Notes under the pieces: generated by a model | Told to the model about the DNA's origin: nothing | Database searches by the model: none | The model's input: the letters and a program-made list of their open reading frames with translations, nothing else | Assembly: GCA_014706295.1 (NCBI GenBank) | Contig: JACSVZ010000001.1 | Coordinates: 38,302,318-38,366,317, forward strand | Direction: 5' to 3' | Source of the DNA: Lycocorax pyrrhopterus obiensis | Lineage: Eukaryota; Chordata; Aves; Passeriformes; Paradisaeidae | Length of the DNA: 64,000 bases | Shown here: piece after piece, positions 27,613-41,600 of the stretch | How the letters are laid out: each line of letters starts with the position of its first letter | Numbering within the stretch: the first letter of the stretch is position 1 | Translations under genes and position numbers: made by a program

Positions 27613-29887
27613 GGGAAAGCTGATATATTTTCCTTTTTTTTCCCCCCAAAGAATAAGCTATTTTCATTTATTACAGTTCTGTCCCTCTGTTATGCATAAC
27701 ATGCCCATACTGGTTACAGGATGTGTGAGTGCTTAAAGTGGATTCTGGTTGCAAAATTAATTCCTGCTTTCATTCAGATTACAGGAAGTTTTAGCTACAT
27801 TTTTTTTATGAATTATTGACGCAGATACCTTGATTAGTCTGTTAAAATCTTTGGATTCTGTTCTTACATAATAAAAATAATTTTTAGAGGTTGTAATTAT
27901 TTTTTTAAACTGTAAACTATTTCCATACATTTAATAAATTAGTAATTAATGAGGCCAATATAACTACCATAAGAAATAAAAGGGAGGATTGTATCAAGTC
28001 AGCTAATTTAGCAATTTGCTTGTACATATATCTTACGTGTCTAACAAAGGCAATTCTTCTCAAGTAAGTGCCAAATTTTCCTGTATAGACAATTAAGGTG
28101 CGTCATTGGCTTTTATGATTTCCAGAGGGAGAGAGGTGCTGTCTCGCAGAGCTGAATGGCCTGGATCCTGCATAATGAAAAGCAAGAAGAGACTCCAGTT
28201 GTATGAGATCCTATTATATTGAAACATTTTTGCTTGCAACTTTAACTAGATAATCACCTCTACTTAGAAGATTTTAAAAAGGAACATTTTATCAAGCTGG
28301 AGTTCTTTATGCTCTTGCACACACTTTCAGTTTGTTGCCTTTAGCTGCTGGAGAGTTAAGAGAAGGCACTCTTTCGTCACACTAGATTTTGCAGAGAAGT
28401 GCTGCATGTCAAGGACTCATCCCTGACAACCTACATTGTGTTCCATGACATCCATTTATACCAGGCTTGTTGTATTCCATCCCATGACCTGGGATAATGA
28501 GGTGTATGGCTGGTGTACCAGGACTTGATGTGTTGCAGCATGGCATTATCTGCCTTGGGAAATGTGAAATGAAGGCATTGTCTGCAAAAATATAATTAAG
28601 GAAAAGGTTTCTTAGCCCTTAATAGCAGACCATGAACACCACCAAGGCTGCTGCTGTTTTTTGAAAAGAAATAGAATAACTAATGCCAAATGGAAATGGT
28701 TTCATTCTTCTTAGGTTGGAGGAAGCATTTTGGAGAATACAGAGCCTCAAGAAATATGGAATGAACCAAAGCAACTGAAATCAAGGTTATATAGTTCTCT
28801 TGAAAACCTAACCGAGGCTTTGTGTTTGAATAATGTATTATTATATTTTCACATCACCTGCAACCCAGTAAAAAGGAGTTATTCCTTGAAAATAAGTATT
28901 CAGAGAATGTATATCCTCACAAAGGAATCATGTCATGAGAATCAAAAGCAAAAGGTTTGCTGGATGATCAGGATTTGAGGATAAAATTTGCTTGTACTAC
29001 CTGCTCATGAAATCAGCCTACACTGCTGCTGAAATCACAGGGCTTTTTCGTAGAAAAAACACACGGTCATGTAATTCATGGTTGTACAAACAAAAATGCA
29101 GCACTAATCATATGTTCTTATGACTAATGGGAATGTGATTGTCTGTAAGACAGTGGCACCTAGGAGTAGCCCTAATATGGATTTGGCATCCATTGCATTT
29201 AGCATCCTGGAATCAGGTGTCGTACAAACACAAAGGATGGCACCTCCTTCGGAGAGCTTACATCCTAACTTGACATAACTAATCAATGAACCTCATTGGT
29301 AACAAATAGGGGGAACATTGAGAGAAAGAATAAAATAAGGAGTATAAGAACCATATTATATGATTGAGCAGAAATGCTCATTACTTTTCTTTCTCGAGGA
29401 CCTTTGAGAAAGACAAAGCTAGATGTCTGTTGAGGCTCATTGTATGGGAGGGTGTGGGAGATGGGCAACCACAAAACCCAGGTCCTGGCAGGGATGCTGC
29501 ACTTCCCAAGAGATCAGTGTTTGACAAAACCCTAAGAAGATGGTTTGGCAAAGGAGGAATACAAGGGGTAAAATAAAGTAAAATGTCCCAAAGAAGAAAA
29601 TTTTTATAGGATCAAGACCTTGATTTTTATCCTCTACAGAGTTCTTTATATTGAGTTCCGTGAAATTTGAAAGCCATCCTTTCCCTTTATTCATGGGATG
29701 AAGCTGCATAGAGATGATGAGGCTAGTTGTGCAAGTGAGGTGAACACTATTTCCCTTCATTGGCCCATCAGGGCAAGAATCTGTAAATTCCATTTTCATG
29801 GTATGACAGAATAAAAATAAGCATGGCAGTACCTTCATTAAGCTCTAAAGACCCCGTATTAACAGCTAGGTCAGTGTGAGTGTGTGC

Positions 29888-30136
29888 TGTTGCAGATAAG
29901 AACTAGACTGACGTCACTGTTCTCACTGCGGACGAGTAGAGAAACAACACAAGAGTCCAGGCTCAGGGATAAATGGAAGTGATTTAATAATCTTTCCGAA
30001 GGCTTTTATATGTTAGTTCGCAAAAGTGTGTTAAATGGCATAAAGTAATTGGTTTTTTGGCCATCCATCCCTTGAGGGGATTGGTCAAGTTCTAAGACAC
30101 CCATCTCTGAATGTTTTTCTAGTTAGAACCATAACA
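29888..30136 (-). mobile_element. Probable short solo LTR of an endogenous retrovirus
   Basis: On the minus strand the signals are ordered as in a retroviral LTR. A CCAAT box lies at 30084-30080, a TATA box ATATAAAAG at 30011-30003 and ATTAAA at 29988-29983. These are followed by an R/U5-like stretch containing TGAGCCTGGACTCTTGTG. Possible termini are TGTTATGG (minus-strand start near 30136) and TGCAACA (end near 29888). No clear target duplication, primer-binding site or internal retroviral gene is seen, so both boundaries and family are tentative. A chance set of promoter motifs is the main alternative. Confidence 0.5.
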
Positions 30137-33100
30137 ATCCTGCAAAACAACCTGCAGGTGCAAGAAGTTTACAAAACTGTAACACTGTTTTGAGTTATTT
30201 GCATGGGAAAGACAGAGCTCTCACGAAATGCTGCAGAGAGCTGAAGAAATTCTCTGCTGAAGCTTTTTCAGCATCCATAGACTGTGAGCATCTACATTGT
30301 TCTGCGGTATTTTCCTCAAAGGGATGAAGAACACACACACTTCTGCCAGGATGGCTTTAGGCCCCACATTTCAAGAAGACTAGCTGACCCATTGTTGCTT
30401 GTTATGGTCAGAAATAGCTTCTTGAAGTAGCACATATAAGTGGAGTTAACCTTCTCTAGTTACGGTAACACCATCAGTCAAGAGTGCCTTGATAACGTCA
30501 TAACAGGTTCCTCATGTTGGTTCTGTATATCATCTCTCCTTCAGGTTTTAAATGTTCAGTTCTGGCTTCATGAAGCCATTGAAATACAAGGACCATGCAA
30601 ACCACGATGTCTCACTGCCTGAAGTCCTAAATATTGGTGATGGCACAATTGAAAGACGGGCAGCAGTTCTAATTTTGTCCTGTCTTTATCCTGCATGTGT
30701 TGGACATCCTGTAATTGTCAAAGCAGTCCTATGACAGATTCCAGTAAAGTGAAGGTGCTTTTTCAACTGTTACGAAATAACAATCACCAGGCTTTGGAGA
30801 AAATTGCTGAAAATGATGACATGAATATCGCACACTCAATCACGTGCTCCAAAAGAGTCACTGATATAAAAAATTGATTACTAAAGGTGCTATACCTTGT
30901 TACCCACCAACATGCCTAAAAGATGCCTGTTGTCCAATACAGCAAATGTTGTATAAATTGACTTTGCTGCAGAATATAATTATTTCTGTCAATAACAGTC
31001 ATTAAAGACATTCCAGGCTCTGAGTTTTTTACATCTGTTGAGCTTTATTTTTTTTTATTATATATGGAAATTTAACCAGTAATATTGAATTCACACTAAA
31101 CCCTTCTACAGGTGAGGTCTTTTGAACAAAGAAGAGATGCAAATTTAGAAGTAAGTTTTCAAGGTTTTCATGGTACATAGTTGTATTACTGTATAATTAT
31201 TTTGTAAGCAGAAATTGAGCAAATTCACACCTGGGGTAGTGGAGTCCATATTTAAGCTTTAAGCAAAGGTTCAGTTCACACTTCGGTAGTGTAGAAACCC
31301 TCAGAGTTGACCATGCAAGAATGAGGGTGTGCTCAGATGAAAGGATGCAATTGTACCCCTCAGCTCAGGGGTCCTGGCCTGTCCTTGTCCTGCTGGCATT
31401 CCATCATCTGCCCACATGCCCCAGATGAGCTCTGCCCATCCCAGGGAAGCTCCCTTTCTTTACACTGCACAAATCACATTACTTAATGCTTTGAGCCTTC
31501 TGTCATTTAGAAAAACGTTCAAGTGAAATGTGCATTTAATTACCTCACCGAGAATGTCACATGTCATTGTTGGTGTTAGTCTATTGTTAGAAATGCCACG
31601 CTGGTTCTGGAAGTTTCTGATATGTATGTCTTTTCACGCCAGCCTGTAGAGGTGCACTGCAGGTCCTGCAGGTATTTCCATTACAATATACTGGAATTAT
31701 CCAGGGGACACAGTGGGAACAAAGAGCTATATTTATCTTTCACCTCGGCATGTGCACACATATTTCATGCTAGACCCTGCATAAAAATGTTCAGGGGACA
31801 ATCAGGAATGGATTGAAGGAAACTGACTGAAAATGTTCCTTCCACAGTTTTCACAGGAAGTCACAGAATATGTTTAAGATATTTTTAAAAGCCTTTTTAC
31901 TACTTCCATTCTTTTTATGGTGGTTCACTTTTCAGCTAACAAAGTGATTTATTAACTGTCTTTAAAAAGTTCCATTTCATTGAACAAATGATAAATATCT
32001 AAACCTGAAGTTTGACCCACCATCAATATCAAACATTTGCAGACTTAGTTTATTTTTCAAAGAATAAACAAAAGAAGAATGAATGAATACTCAATGTAAG
32101 AACAAATTAGAAGAGTTATTGTTAGCCACAGTGATTGGAAGATTCAGCTCGCTGTGTTAATTCCACTAGAGGCAGATGATAATCACATTTGAAAATCGTG
32201 ACTTTCCCCTCCTCCCCTGGATAAAGGGCGTTCATGCAGAAGGAAATGTAGTTTTAATTAGCAAAATAAAGCAAAACACTAACCTGTGCCCTACTACTTG
32301 GCCTTCTCCTACCCACCATCCACCTTGGGAATGTTGCATGACAACTGGTGTTGTCATTTCCATTAAACTCACAGAGAGGTGTGACTTGGTGCTCCTGCAA
32401 GTAGCTACCATAGGGAAGATGGTCTCATTTCCAAACACATACACACACACACATTGAGTGCAAAGGCAAAAACTGTGAAGCAGTCAAAATTCATTCATTC
32501 ATAGAAACCATGATTTCCTACTGTTCATGAATGCCATTAGTTTCATTTAAGCCATTTTAACTCCTTCATTGTATTTTGTCGAAGCTCCAGCCTTCTTAAA
32601 TGGATCTTCTTTTCATTTCAACTACTGTTTAAATATAGAAAGATATATAAATATGAAAATAGCCAAAATTTTGATTCTACTCATTTTACATCTTGCTAAT
32701 GCTTGTTGAACTGGCTGTCAGAGCAGTCAGGAATGGAAAGGATCAAAGAGTACCCAGCTGCAGTGACACCTGGCAATTCACTACACCTACCTGTGTCAGT
32801 CAATTCAAGCCAAGGGTTCTGCACGAAAAATGGAAAATCCACATGATCAAGTGAGACTTCATGCAACAGCCCCATTACCTCATTTTATCGACGTCAATTT
32901 TCACTCACTCCTTGGACGGTGGTGGAAGGCTGAAGAGGTCTGAAACCCTCCAGAAGAGATTCACAAGTTCTGTGGCCTGTAATTCCTTAAATTGTGCTTC
33001 AGCGCCAGTAGCAGAGAAACAAATGGTGCATGAGTTTCATCTTTGGGACTGTACATGCCGTTTTCCCCAAGCAAATCCTAGACACTACTAGCAGATGATT

Positions 33101-34447
33101 TACCAGCATAAGCCAGAATACCTTTAGGCTCTTAGAAACACAGCTACTCTGAACGTTTCCTGGTGTCCATATGGCACAGCAGCATGTAACAGAAACAAAC
33201 TCAGTTTTGAGAAAGAATCTGGAAAACTGTTCAAGGAAAAAATTTTTTTGGGGTAGAGGCAGAGGGTCAGGAATGGAGATACTGAAGTGAAAGAAGCAAG
33301 AAACTGGAGGCAGTCAGGGCAGATTCCTCCACTGAAATACACACTTCCTCAGTGGAAAGATGACCAGAGGAAAGGCAGGTTTGAACCAGAGCTAAGTACT
33401 AAGGGTTTTCCAGATTTATCTCTCAGCTCAACTTCTAAAGGAAGCATTGCACAAAAATATATATTTTAGTCATTTAAAAATTAAAATTTGATTCTACCTC
33501 TTGAGCTTTTCAGAAAGATGAACTAGAGGAAAAATTTTGCAACTCAAGGAATACTGAAGATACTTATTTTTAGTTGCTCTTGTATAGGTCCCTACTGTGT
33601 TAGAACTGGCTGAGACACAGAGAAGCCCCTGCACAAAAGCAAGTAGAGGATAAAGAACAGGAGAATGTCATTCTTCAGTGAGACAAAAATAGAGCATAGA
33701 CAGGAAAAAATGGAGTTTCTGACCTATCTTTCCTTCTGTAAGATACCAGATTGGTAAACAGTAAGTGTAGCTTGTCTCCCTGGCACTAGCTGAAGGCCAA
33801 AGATAGCACATCGACCTTCTCCAGGGTCTGCTGGGACTGGAGTAACCTTCAGGGTCAGGCTTGTCAGATTTGCTGATATCACAGGAGATTGTCTCCATGG
33901 CTAAAACACAGGCTGCTGTCATATATCTTTTTGCTGCTTATCTAAGTGACCATGAAGAAAAAAATCAATTTAGTTTCTCTGAAGTAGAACTGCACAAAAT
34001 TCATGTGGCTGGAAAAATGTGTGGCTCAATGGTGTTAGGATTTGTCATAAGAATAAATATATTTAATTGTACAGTCTAGTTTTCCACCAATTTTTAGATT
34101 CCTACATAATAATAAGAAACTCAAATTATGTGAATGGTTATGGTGTCAGGACATTGACAGAGCCTGTGACAAGTGTTTCTGGGGAGGGAAAAACAAAAAG
34201 AATAAAGAGTAATAGTGCTATATAGACTGGAAATTTTCAAAGGGAAACCCTCCACTTCAAAGGAGCATACTCAATAAGCGCAGAACACTGAAGTCACAGG
34301 GGAAAGAACTGTGTTCCTGAGCAGTTCCATGTGTCATCCAGGTCCAGCTTAGTCACAACCAATTCACAGCAGTGTTTCAACACTCAGCATCCATAGCTGG
34401 ATACCTTCTCCACAATATTAATTACCCGTGTTACTTTATTCCTTAGG
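30137..34447. other. Gene-free intergenic DNA
   Basis: No exon or large repeat is recognised. A short CA repeat lies at 32434-32453. Around 32150-32290 there are homeodomain-like TTAATTAG motifs in non-repetitive sequence that could be a conserved element, but this cannot be judged without alignment. Confidence 0.5.
32434..32453. repeat. Short (CA)n microsatellite
   Basis: About ten imperfect CA units. Confidence 0.8.
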
Positions 34448-34624
34448 CTTTGCCAGAGAAGTTGTGAATGTCCTGTTCCTGGAAGTGTTTGAAGCCAGGC
34501 TGGATGAGGCTGTGAGCACTGGATCTACTGGAAGGGGTCCCTGCCCATGGCAGTGGGGTTGGACTCAATGATCTTTAAATGTTCTTTCCAACCCAAACCA
34601 TTCTGCAATTCTGCAATTCTATGA
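34448..34624 (+). mobile_element. CR1 LINE 3' fragment
   Basis: The sequence follows the CR1 3' end: TTTGCCAGAGAAGTTGTGAA, then a CCTGCCCATGGCAGTGGG block, then TTGGACTCAATGATCTTTAA, and finally degenerate terminal repeats (TTCTGCAATTCTGCAATTC). It is truncated at the 5' end to about 175 bp and has no coding potential. Its 3' UTR type (CAACCCAAACCATTCT) differs from that of the copies at 38.6 and 43.8 kb, so at least two CR1 subfamilies inserted in this window. Confidence 0.92.
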
Positions 34625-37600
34625 CTTCTGCTTTAACCTCCTCTAATAAAGTCAGAATACAATTATAATACTTCAAATCTGAATAGTAGAAGCAACTCTA
34701 TAATTTTGGTTTGTCTTGCTTTTATTTGGTTTCAGAGATCAGATCCTTCCAAGATGATAAGTTTTCATTCTGGGCATTTCTGGTAGGGACCCATCCTTTA
34801 GAACCGAAAAAATCATCAGAAATGCATAGTCCTGTAGAGCTACACTCCCCACTGATAATTTGGTAGGAAGAATATGGATTCTTCTAAAAGAAAAACACCC
34901 TAAAATTATGCTTTTTAGATAATATGATTGCAGGAAAGATTTTTAAGTGTGCAAAAATCAGTTAAGGACCTATTCTCTGTAGAGTTACAGTGGAAATCAT
35001 GTGTCTAACTAACATTGGTATATTCTGAAATGTTCCTCTTCAGCGAATTTTCAGTTATTCAATTTGCCAGCATAAATGAACAATTTTCATGATCTACTAA
35101 GGCAAACATATTGTACTGAAACCTGAAATGGTTTTAAATTATATATATGGCTGTTTTGTTTTTTAAATCTGGAAGTATTCCTTTCATGTAGCTGCTGCTG
35201 ATTATTAAAGAACAGAAATGTGTTCTTTACATATCATATAGGTGTTCATGAAGTGATGATAAATATGTTCTGAAACATCTATCATAAATGGCTGTCTTTG
35301 AGTTTTTATTTTTCTTCTTTTCTGGAGAAACAATATCCAATTATTTTCTGTCTTTTTCCTGATGGTAAAATATATCCATTTTATGACATAGCTCCAATAA
35401 GCTTGCTTTGTTGACTACATGCATTTAAAAATATTTTACTCTATTCTGATACAACTGTTTATTAATAAAACTATAATTTTATAAATTATCTTGGGAAATA
35501 TCTCTAGCAATATAAATCTGTTTTTCTTCAAACCATTTTGCAGTGATATGTTTTGGACACACTGGGACTTTTTTGAGCCTTGCATCTAAATTTTAAGTCA
35601 CCTACTTCATCAGAGAGTTAAACACATTTCCCTGTAAGTAGTGCACTTTACTTTTTAGTTTCAAATGTGTTTTCAAAACTACCTCTGGCAAAATCTTTGC
35701 TATCAAACATGGCATGTATTCAGCTTTTTTCTTCCTTTTGGATCTGAGCCTCCCTCTAAGAAGAAGAGTGAGGCAGTCAATATATCTTCTCTGTTTGATT
35801 TTCTCCTTGTCCTGTCCTTGAATCTTAAAATGTTGTAATTTCTTTTTAAAGAAGTTGTAATACATTCATGATGACATGTAGAAGTTAAGTAGTTAACTCT
35901 GCTTTCTTTTTAAAATATAATATAAAAACACCCTAGCTCTCTGCTTTCACGATGACTACAAATGGAATTTCTTCCCACCTCCAATTATTTTCAAGCACTG
36001 TTTTTCAGAACTCAGAAACTTTTCCTTTTTTTTTTTTTACTTACTCAATGGCCATCTTCATCACCTTACTGTCAGCTTTCAGTGTTACACTATCCTTAGA
36101 GATATTAGCATCACCCTTGATCAAGGTGATGCTCCTCCTTGACTGGGGAAAAAAGAGGGAGCACGGAAGTGCAGGGGAGAGATTCGATGTTGCCTTTGCA
36201 CACAGGAGCAACACGCCACTGTAACAGTTCTGCAATAGCTGTACTTCTGCGCTGCAGTAATGTGCTGTACTACTGTGATATGCTGGACTACCGTAGCAGC
36301 TCTGCTATCCTCACTTCCAGAGGAAGAGTCATAAAATGAAATTGCTAAAAATAACTCTTCAGATGAGAAGCTGTTCCTCTTCAGCTTATAAAAAAGAGGC
36401 TGAGATAAGATCTTGCGTAGCTACTCATACATGTAGGGGAAAAAAAGATCTTACAAGTGTGTAGTTCTGGCTTTTAGGAAAGAAAGTAAAACTGGAAGTC
36501 TATTCAGTATTATATAACATGAGACAACCAGATCCAATAAGCAGAAGTCAGGAAAATTCACCTTGACATATGATGCAATTTTCTGACAGGGAAGATGATA
36601 AATTAACACTGATTTTGGAGGGTGGTGCAGTCACTATAATTGGAAGGTGACGTTAGCTGCTGTCCTAAAGATAGGATTTGATCCAGCTTCTGGGAGTGTG
36701 AAGACTGCACAGGCAGGTACCAAGTAAGCCTAAGAGGTTGTGGTCTTGCCTTGGATCTTGTGACTTTAAATACCACTCTGCCATCCACTTTCAGCCACAC
36801 ATTCCTAGGGCAAAGAAGGTACAACAGTCTTGCCTGTGCAGTGCCACAGAACTGGCAGCTCTGCGATAAATGACTGTAATTGGTTCCCAAGGCTCATTTC
36901 AATAAGAGCAACAACTGGCCAAATTTTGTTTTCTCCATTTTTCTCCCTTATTCTAAGACATCAGACTTTGACTGGAGCAGCACAACAGATGAACTGGTAT
37001 CCTGAAATGCACCTGTTAAAAGATGGATGATTGACATTTACTTAAAGTCAAATTGAACATCAGATTTGAGATGATAAAGAAATGCTTCTGGGAAGAAAAA
37101 TATATCCATACTGGAAGGACTCATGGCACTTTTTGCAAATTAAGTGAAACAGGTCCTTTCATTTGTAGTAGATTCCCTTCACTGTAGACTGATGCCTCAA
37201 TCTTGTCTGTTCCCACTGTGTGGTACAAAAGGGTTTAGTTGCTTGAGGATTGAAATATTTAAGTCTAATTAAAGTAATTGTGTTCAGAACGGAATGTGTG
37301 GGTGACATTTACAAGCCTTTAATACATGAGAAGTCAGTTTAAGTAATTTAACAGTCTTCTCTGGCCTCTGAAGATGACATACTCCATGAAATGGTGAAAT
37401 CACTACTTCTCTTAATTGATCTCCCTCATAAATATAGCATCAAATCGAGCCATCTGGTGGCATTTGTTACCCTAAATGTTTTTGCTTACTGAGAGTCTTT
37501 TGGGCCCTTCTGAATCCCATCTCTTTTCAGTGTCTGCTACAGTGTGTGTACCCTGACAGCGTGGATGGGCAGCCTGCCTCTGCCCTGGTTCCTCTGTGCT

Positions 37601-37764
37601 TCCTCATGGGGGAATCTGTAGGTCTCTCAGCTGGGAGCAGGGAACTGGTGCACTAAGCCATGCGTGACTTCCACAACATCTGGAGCATAGAGATCCCAGA
37701 ATCACTCTCCCGAACTGGGAGCTGGTGTCTCCATCAGAAGCCGAAGGGTTTAGACTCATAGCTA
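34625..37764. other. Gene-free intergenic DNA
   Basis: Strongly AT-rich in its first half. A 25-bp inverted repeat lies at 36108-36132. No gene is recognised. Confidence 0.5.
36108..36132. other. 25-bp near-perfect palindrome
   Basis: GCATCACC, an extra C, TTGATCAA, then GGTGATGC: two 12-bp arms complementary apart from one unpaired C. No neighbouring gene suggests an operator-like role. It may simply be fortuitous. Confidence 0.7.
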
Positions 37765-38666
37765 CCACCAGGAGAAAGGTGTCCCATCTTATGGAACTTA
37801 CTAAGCTTGCCTATGATACTAAATTTGGAGGAGCTACTGACTCCTGTGAAGGCAGAGGGGCTCTGCAGAGAGACCTTGAAAAATTTGAGGGTTGGGCAAT
37901 CACCAACTGTGTGAAGTTTATCAAAACAAGTACCAGATTCTGCACCTGGGATGGGGCAACCCTGGATGTACAGACTGGGGAATGAGATGCTGGAAAGCAG
38001 TGCCATGGAAAGGGACCTGGGAGTCCTGGTCAATGGCAAGATGAATCTGAGTCAGCAGTGCCCTGGCAGCCAGGAGGGCCACCCGTGTCCTGGGGTGCAT
38101 CAGGCACAGCATTGCCAGCCGGGCAAGGGAGGGGATTGTCCTGCTCTGCTCTGCACTGGAACAGCCTCACCTTGAATATTGTGTGCAGTTTTGGGTGCCA
38201 CAATATCAGAAAGACATTAAACTATTAGAGAGTGTCCAGAGGAGGGCAATGAAGATGGTGAAGGCCCTGGAGGGGAAGCTGCATGAGGAGCGGCTGAGGG
38301 CACTTGGTCTGTTCAGCTGGGGGAGAGAAGACTGAGGGCAGACCTCATTGCAGATACAACTTCCTTGTGAGGGGAAAAGGAGGGACAGACACTGATCTCT
38401 TCTCTGTGGTGACCAGTGACAGGACCCAAAGGACTGAGAGGAAGCTGTGTCAGGGGAGGTTTAGGCTGAATATTAGGAAAAGATTTTTCACCCACAGGGT
38501 GGTTGAGTGCTGGAACAGGCTCCCCAAGCCTTGCAGAGTTGAAGAAGTGTTTGGACAATGCTCTCAGGCACATGGTGTGGATCTTGGGGCTGTCCTGTGC
38601 AGGGCCAGGAGTTGGACTCAATGATCCTTGTGGGTCCTTTCTAACTCAGCATATTCTATGATTCTA
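37765..38666 (+). mobile_element. CR1 LINE fragment: end of ORF2 plus 3' UTR
   Basis: About 900 bp of CR1. The first part translates, with shifts, to the C-terminal half of the CR1 reverse transcriptase. It includes a degraded form of the catalytic box followed by DTKFGG (near 37820), then the thumb and end of ORF2 with RDLGVLV and NIRKRFFTHRV motifs. After this come the CR1 3' UTR (TGATCCTTGTGGGTCC) and a terminal ATTCTATGATTCTA. Frameshifts and stops break the ORF and the catalytic FADD is altered, so it is an inactive fossil. Truncation at the 5' end is normal for this family. Confidence 0.93.
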
Positions 38667-41600
38667 CAAAAAACAGGAAGAGCCCAGTAGCTAACAGGCT
38701 CTGAGTCCCTGTCTGCATGGCACCAAGAAAAGGAGCTTCCAGAAGCTATAAATACATTCATAAGGTAAAGATAAATGAAGAAGATACAAGCAATCACAGG
38801 AACAATCCTTACACAGGGAAGAGGTGTCCAACACCTTTAGCATGTCTGTACCAGAAAACTAAACAATCGGTAATGAGATCTGCTTTACCCTGCTTTACCA
38901 CTTTTCCCCAGAACTAGTACAACTGTCCAACACCTCAGATTCACCTCTACCAGGACCTGTTTTACCTGGATGATCCACACCCTCACTTTGGGGCATTGCT
39001 TTCCATCCCTTTTCCCAGAAGACCAAAATCCCACTCCTTGTTTTTGTTATGCCTTCAAAACTTGAATCCAAGCTCTTACTAAAATCCTATTGGAACAGAC
39101 TTTTCAGGCAGGGTAAAATAAAAGATATCTTGAGATTAAAAAACAGCCACTCATATACAATCCGATTAGTCATAGCATCCCAGAACTCCACTCCCTGCCC
39201 AGGACTTCTTTGAGCTGGAGCAGGTAGAACATTGAATAAAATACTGCCATGTCACAGACACTTATAATTCTTTGAGCATTAGCTGAGCATTAGCTTAAAA
39301 AAACCAGGGAGTCTGGTAGAGACTGTTTTATATTCACTTTGTGCTGTATAAACAGGCCAAAGAAAGCACAGGGAATGGACAATCAGGTTGGTTCCTTGAT
39401 TCCTTGGAAGTCAATGAATTGTTTCACTGTATCCTGAAAGCAACAAACATATATACCATCCCATGTGACACAGAGTGGTTTTACAATGGGAGTTTTAAAG
39501 TATTGATTATAATAAGTTCTGTGGAAGGGGAGTCCTTGTAGGCAAAACACAATGTGTCTAACAGATCTATGAAAATCTGCAGAAATTTGAGGTATTTGGC
39601 CTGGCAGGAGAAAAGAGAGTGCCTGCATTGCCTTTGGAGTTAATGGTGCAGGGTAGGTGTCTCTGAAGACAGTAGAAGGGAGATGCAGCCTCACTAAGTC
39701 AGATCTTTATCTTTCTTCGTTAATTACACAGAGACTAAAATGTTAGATGACTTTGCCTATTTTGAATCCACTCCACATCGTCCTCTTTGAAGATATCAAC
39801 CTAATAAAGCATGACCAGCTCTTTTTAAAAAATAAAGTGATAACCATTGTGTCCCACTTTTCTATCACATACATAGTAACAGAGCAAATGTTTGCTCCAG
39901 AGTGGGACAGCCTTGGCCGTGCACCCTCATAGACCCAGGGAAGTTTGTCTTTATCTTTCCCAGGAGGATCTCCTAACAGGTTCTGGTGTACTAAATAGAG
40001 CAGAATATTTCCTCTCTTTTTTCTAATGTGGAAAGGTACCTGGTAAAAAACGACAGTCGTGGAGTTTCGTACCTTGGACACTGTTATCCAGGGATTTCTT
40101 GAGTATGAATTCTGTCATTTTTGATACGATTTCCCACCTCTTTTCCTTGAAATAACACAGATATGCCAGATCATTGGGACTTCTCCCTTTCCAAGTTGCA
40201 AGAAATAGCTTAACAGCAATTTGTGCGATCAGCCACATCCACAAGTTGCTAATTTGTACGAATGGGCTGTGGCACGGGGTGGAGGAAGGTGTAATGCATG
40301 TACTATATAGAGTAAAAGCTGCAACATAACCCCTGAGCTTTAGCTACTAACAGAGGTAGCTAACTTACCCCACAGGGACTGCTGTTCTTCCCTTGGTAGT
40401 GATGTGCTATCTGCAAGTTTATCGGCTGGCTTTCTTCAAGGCTTTCCAACTATTAGGAATAAAAGCACATATCTATCATAATATCTGAGGCATTCATAAA
40501 GCAACATTTTCCACAGCAACTCAGTGAAGAACAAGATCAAGCAGAGAACCAGGGCTATTTTTGCAAAGGAGGAAGATAAAACTATCGTTTTAAGATTGTA
40601 GGTTAGGAGGGTCATTCCTCCCCTCCTTTTCCCACTGTCAAAAATAAAAACCAGTTTGTCATGAAAGTCTCCTGCATGTGGGTTTGCATGAATGGGCTCT
40701 ACAGGGACATACAGACATGAATGGAGAAAGAGTTACTGAAAACAGCCATCCAAAGGCAGGCATTGGAGCTGAGAGGGAGCATGTGAGGGTCTCCCAAGAG
40801 CTGAGGAAATCCCAATCCTCCTCCAAGCCCATGAGAATGGATAAACCCATAACACCACAAGTCAGTCGAATTTGAGAGTGGTTGCCCATGGGCACCAGCC
40901 TCAGCAGTGGGTGAGGTGTCTCAAAGGACGAGGCTGCCTCCCTGCAGAGGCTGTGATCAGACATACACCTGCCCCATGGGGCTGGGAGTCTCGGAGGATG
41001 CCAAGCCAGGCTGACCCCGGAGCCCTCAGAGCGAGCGTGTGGCTGGGGCGGTCGATGGATAATTGTAGCAGTCTGCCTCTATTAAAAGTAATGGCTTCAG
41101 AAATACCGAATATCGGATACCAGCAGCGGTCTGTGTCTCCCCTGATTTGGCAGCAGGAGAAAGGGATTTTTCAAAACTTCCAGCCTATTTTATACTAAAA
41201 CCCACCCTTCCCCCCTGCCCCAATTACTTTTTTTTTCCTCAGCCTTCCATTTTTAAGGCTGTCTTGACAACCATTTGGGGTTTTCAGTCATTTACAATTA
41301 TTGTTATCTTTTTTTTGTTTACTTCACTGGAAAAACTGTAAATGTGGGGAAGAAAACACGTCAAAGCATTAAATGTTCTTGTTTTGTTTTTCAAGGATAA
41401 ATTAAAAAAATTACTTCAATTTAAACAGAGAGCATATCTGAAAAGAACCAACACTTGTCAGGTAGCTCTGTTAGGAAATAACTGAGAGGCCTCCTTGAGC
41501 ATACTATGATAGGAACAAATGAATACAGCTGTGCTACTGCTCACGTGTTCTGGGTAGAAGAGGGCAGCAGATGGACTGCATAAGCTGTTTCTTTCCTCAA

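Larger units (their letters stand above)
6085..29887. other. Long gene-free interval
   Basis: About 23.8 kb of AT-rich sequence without a recognisable exon, RNA gene or sizeable transposon. Small items inside it are listed separately: a palindrome pair near 9390-9436, a hairpin at 12765-12787, an unrecognised ORF at 18184-18531, a CCTTA array at 26244-26299, and poly(A)/poly(T) runs. Unannotated ancient repeats or conserved non-coding elements could be present. Sequence alone does not let me tell. Confidence 0.5.

Noticed and set aside
37725..38624. ORFs on both strands around 37.7-38.6 kb as candidate genes
   Set aside because: They are pieces of a decayed CR1 reverse-transcriptase ORF and its 3' UTR, or their antisense shadows.
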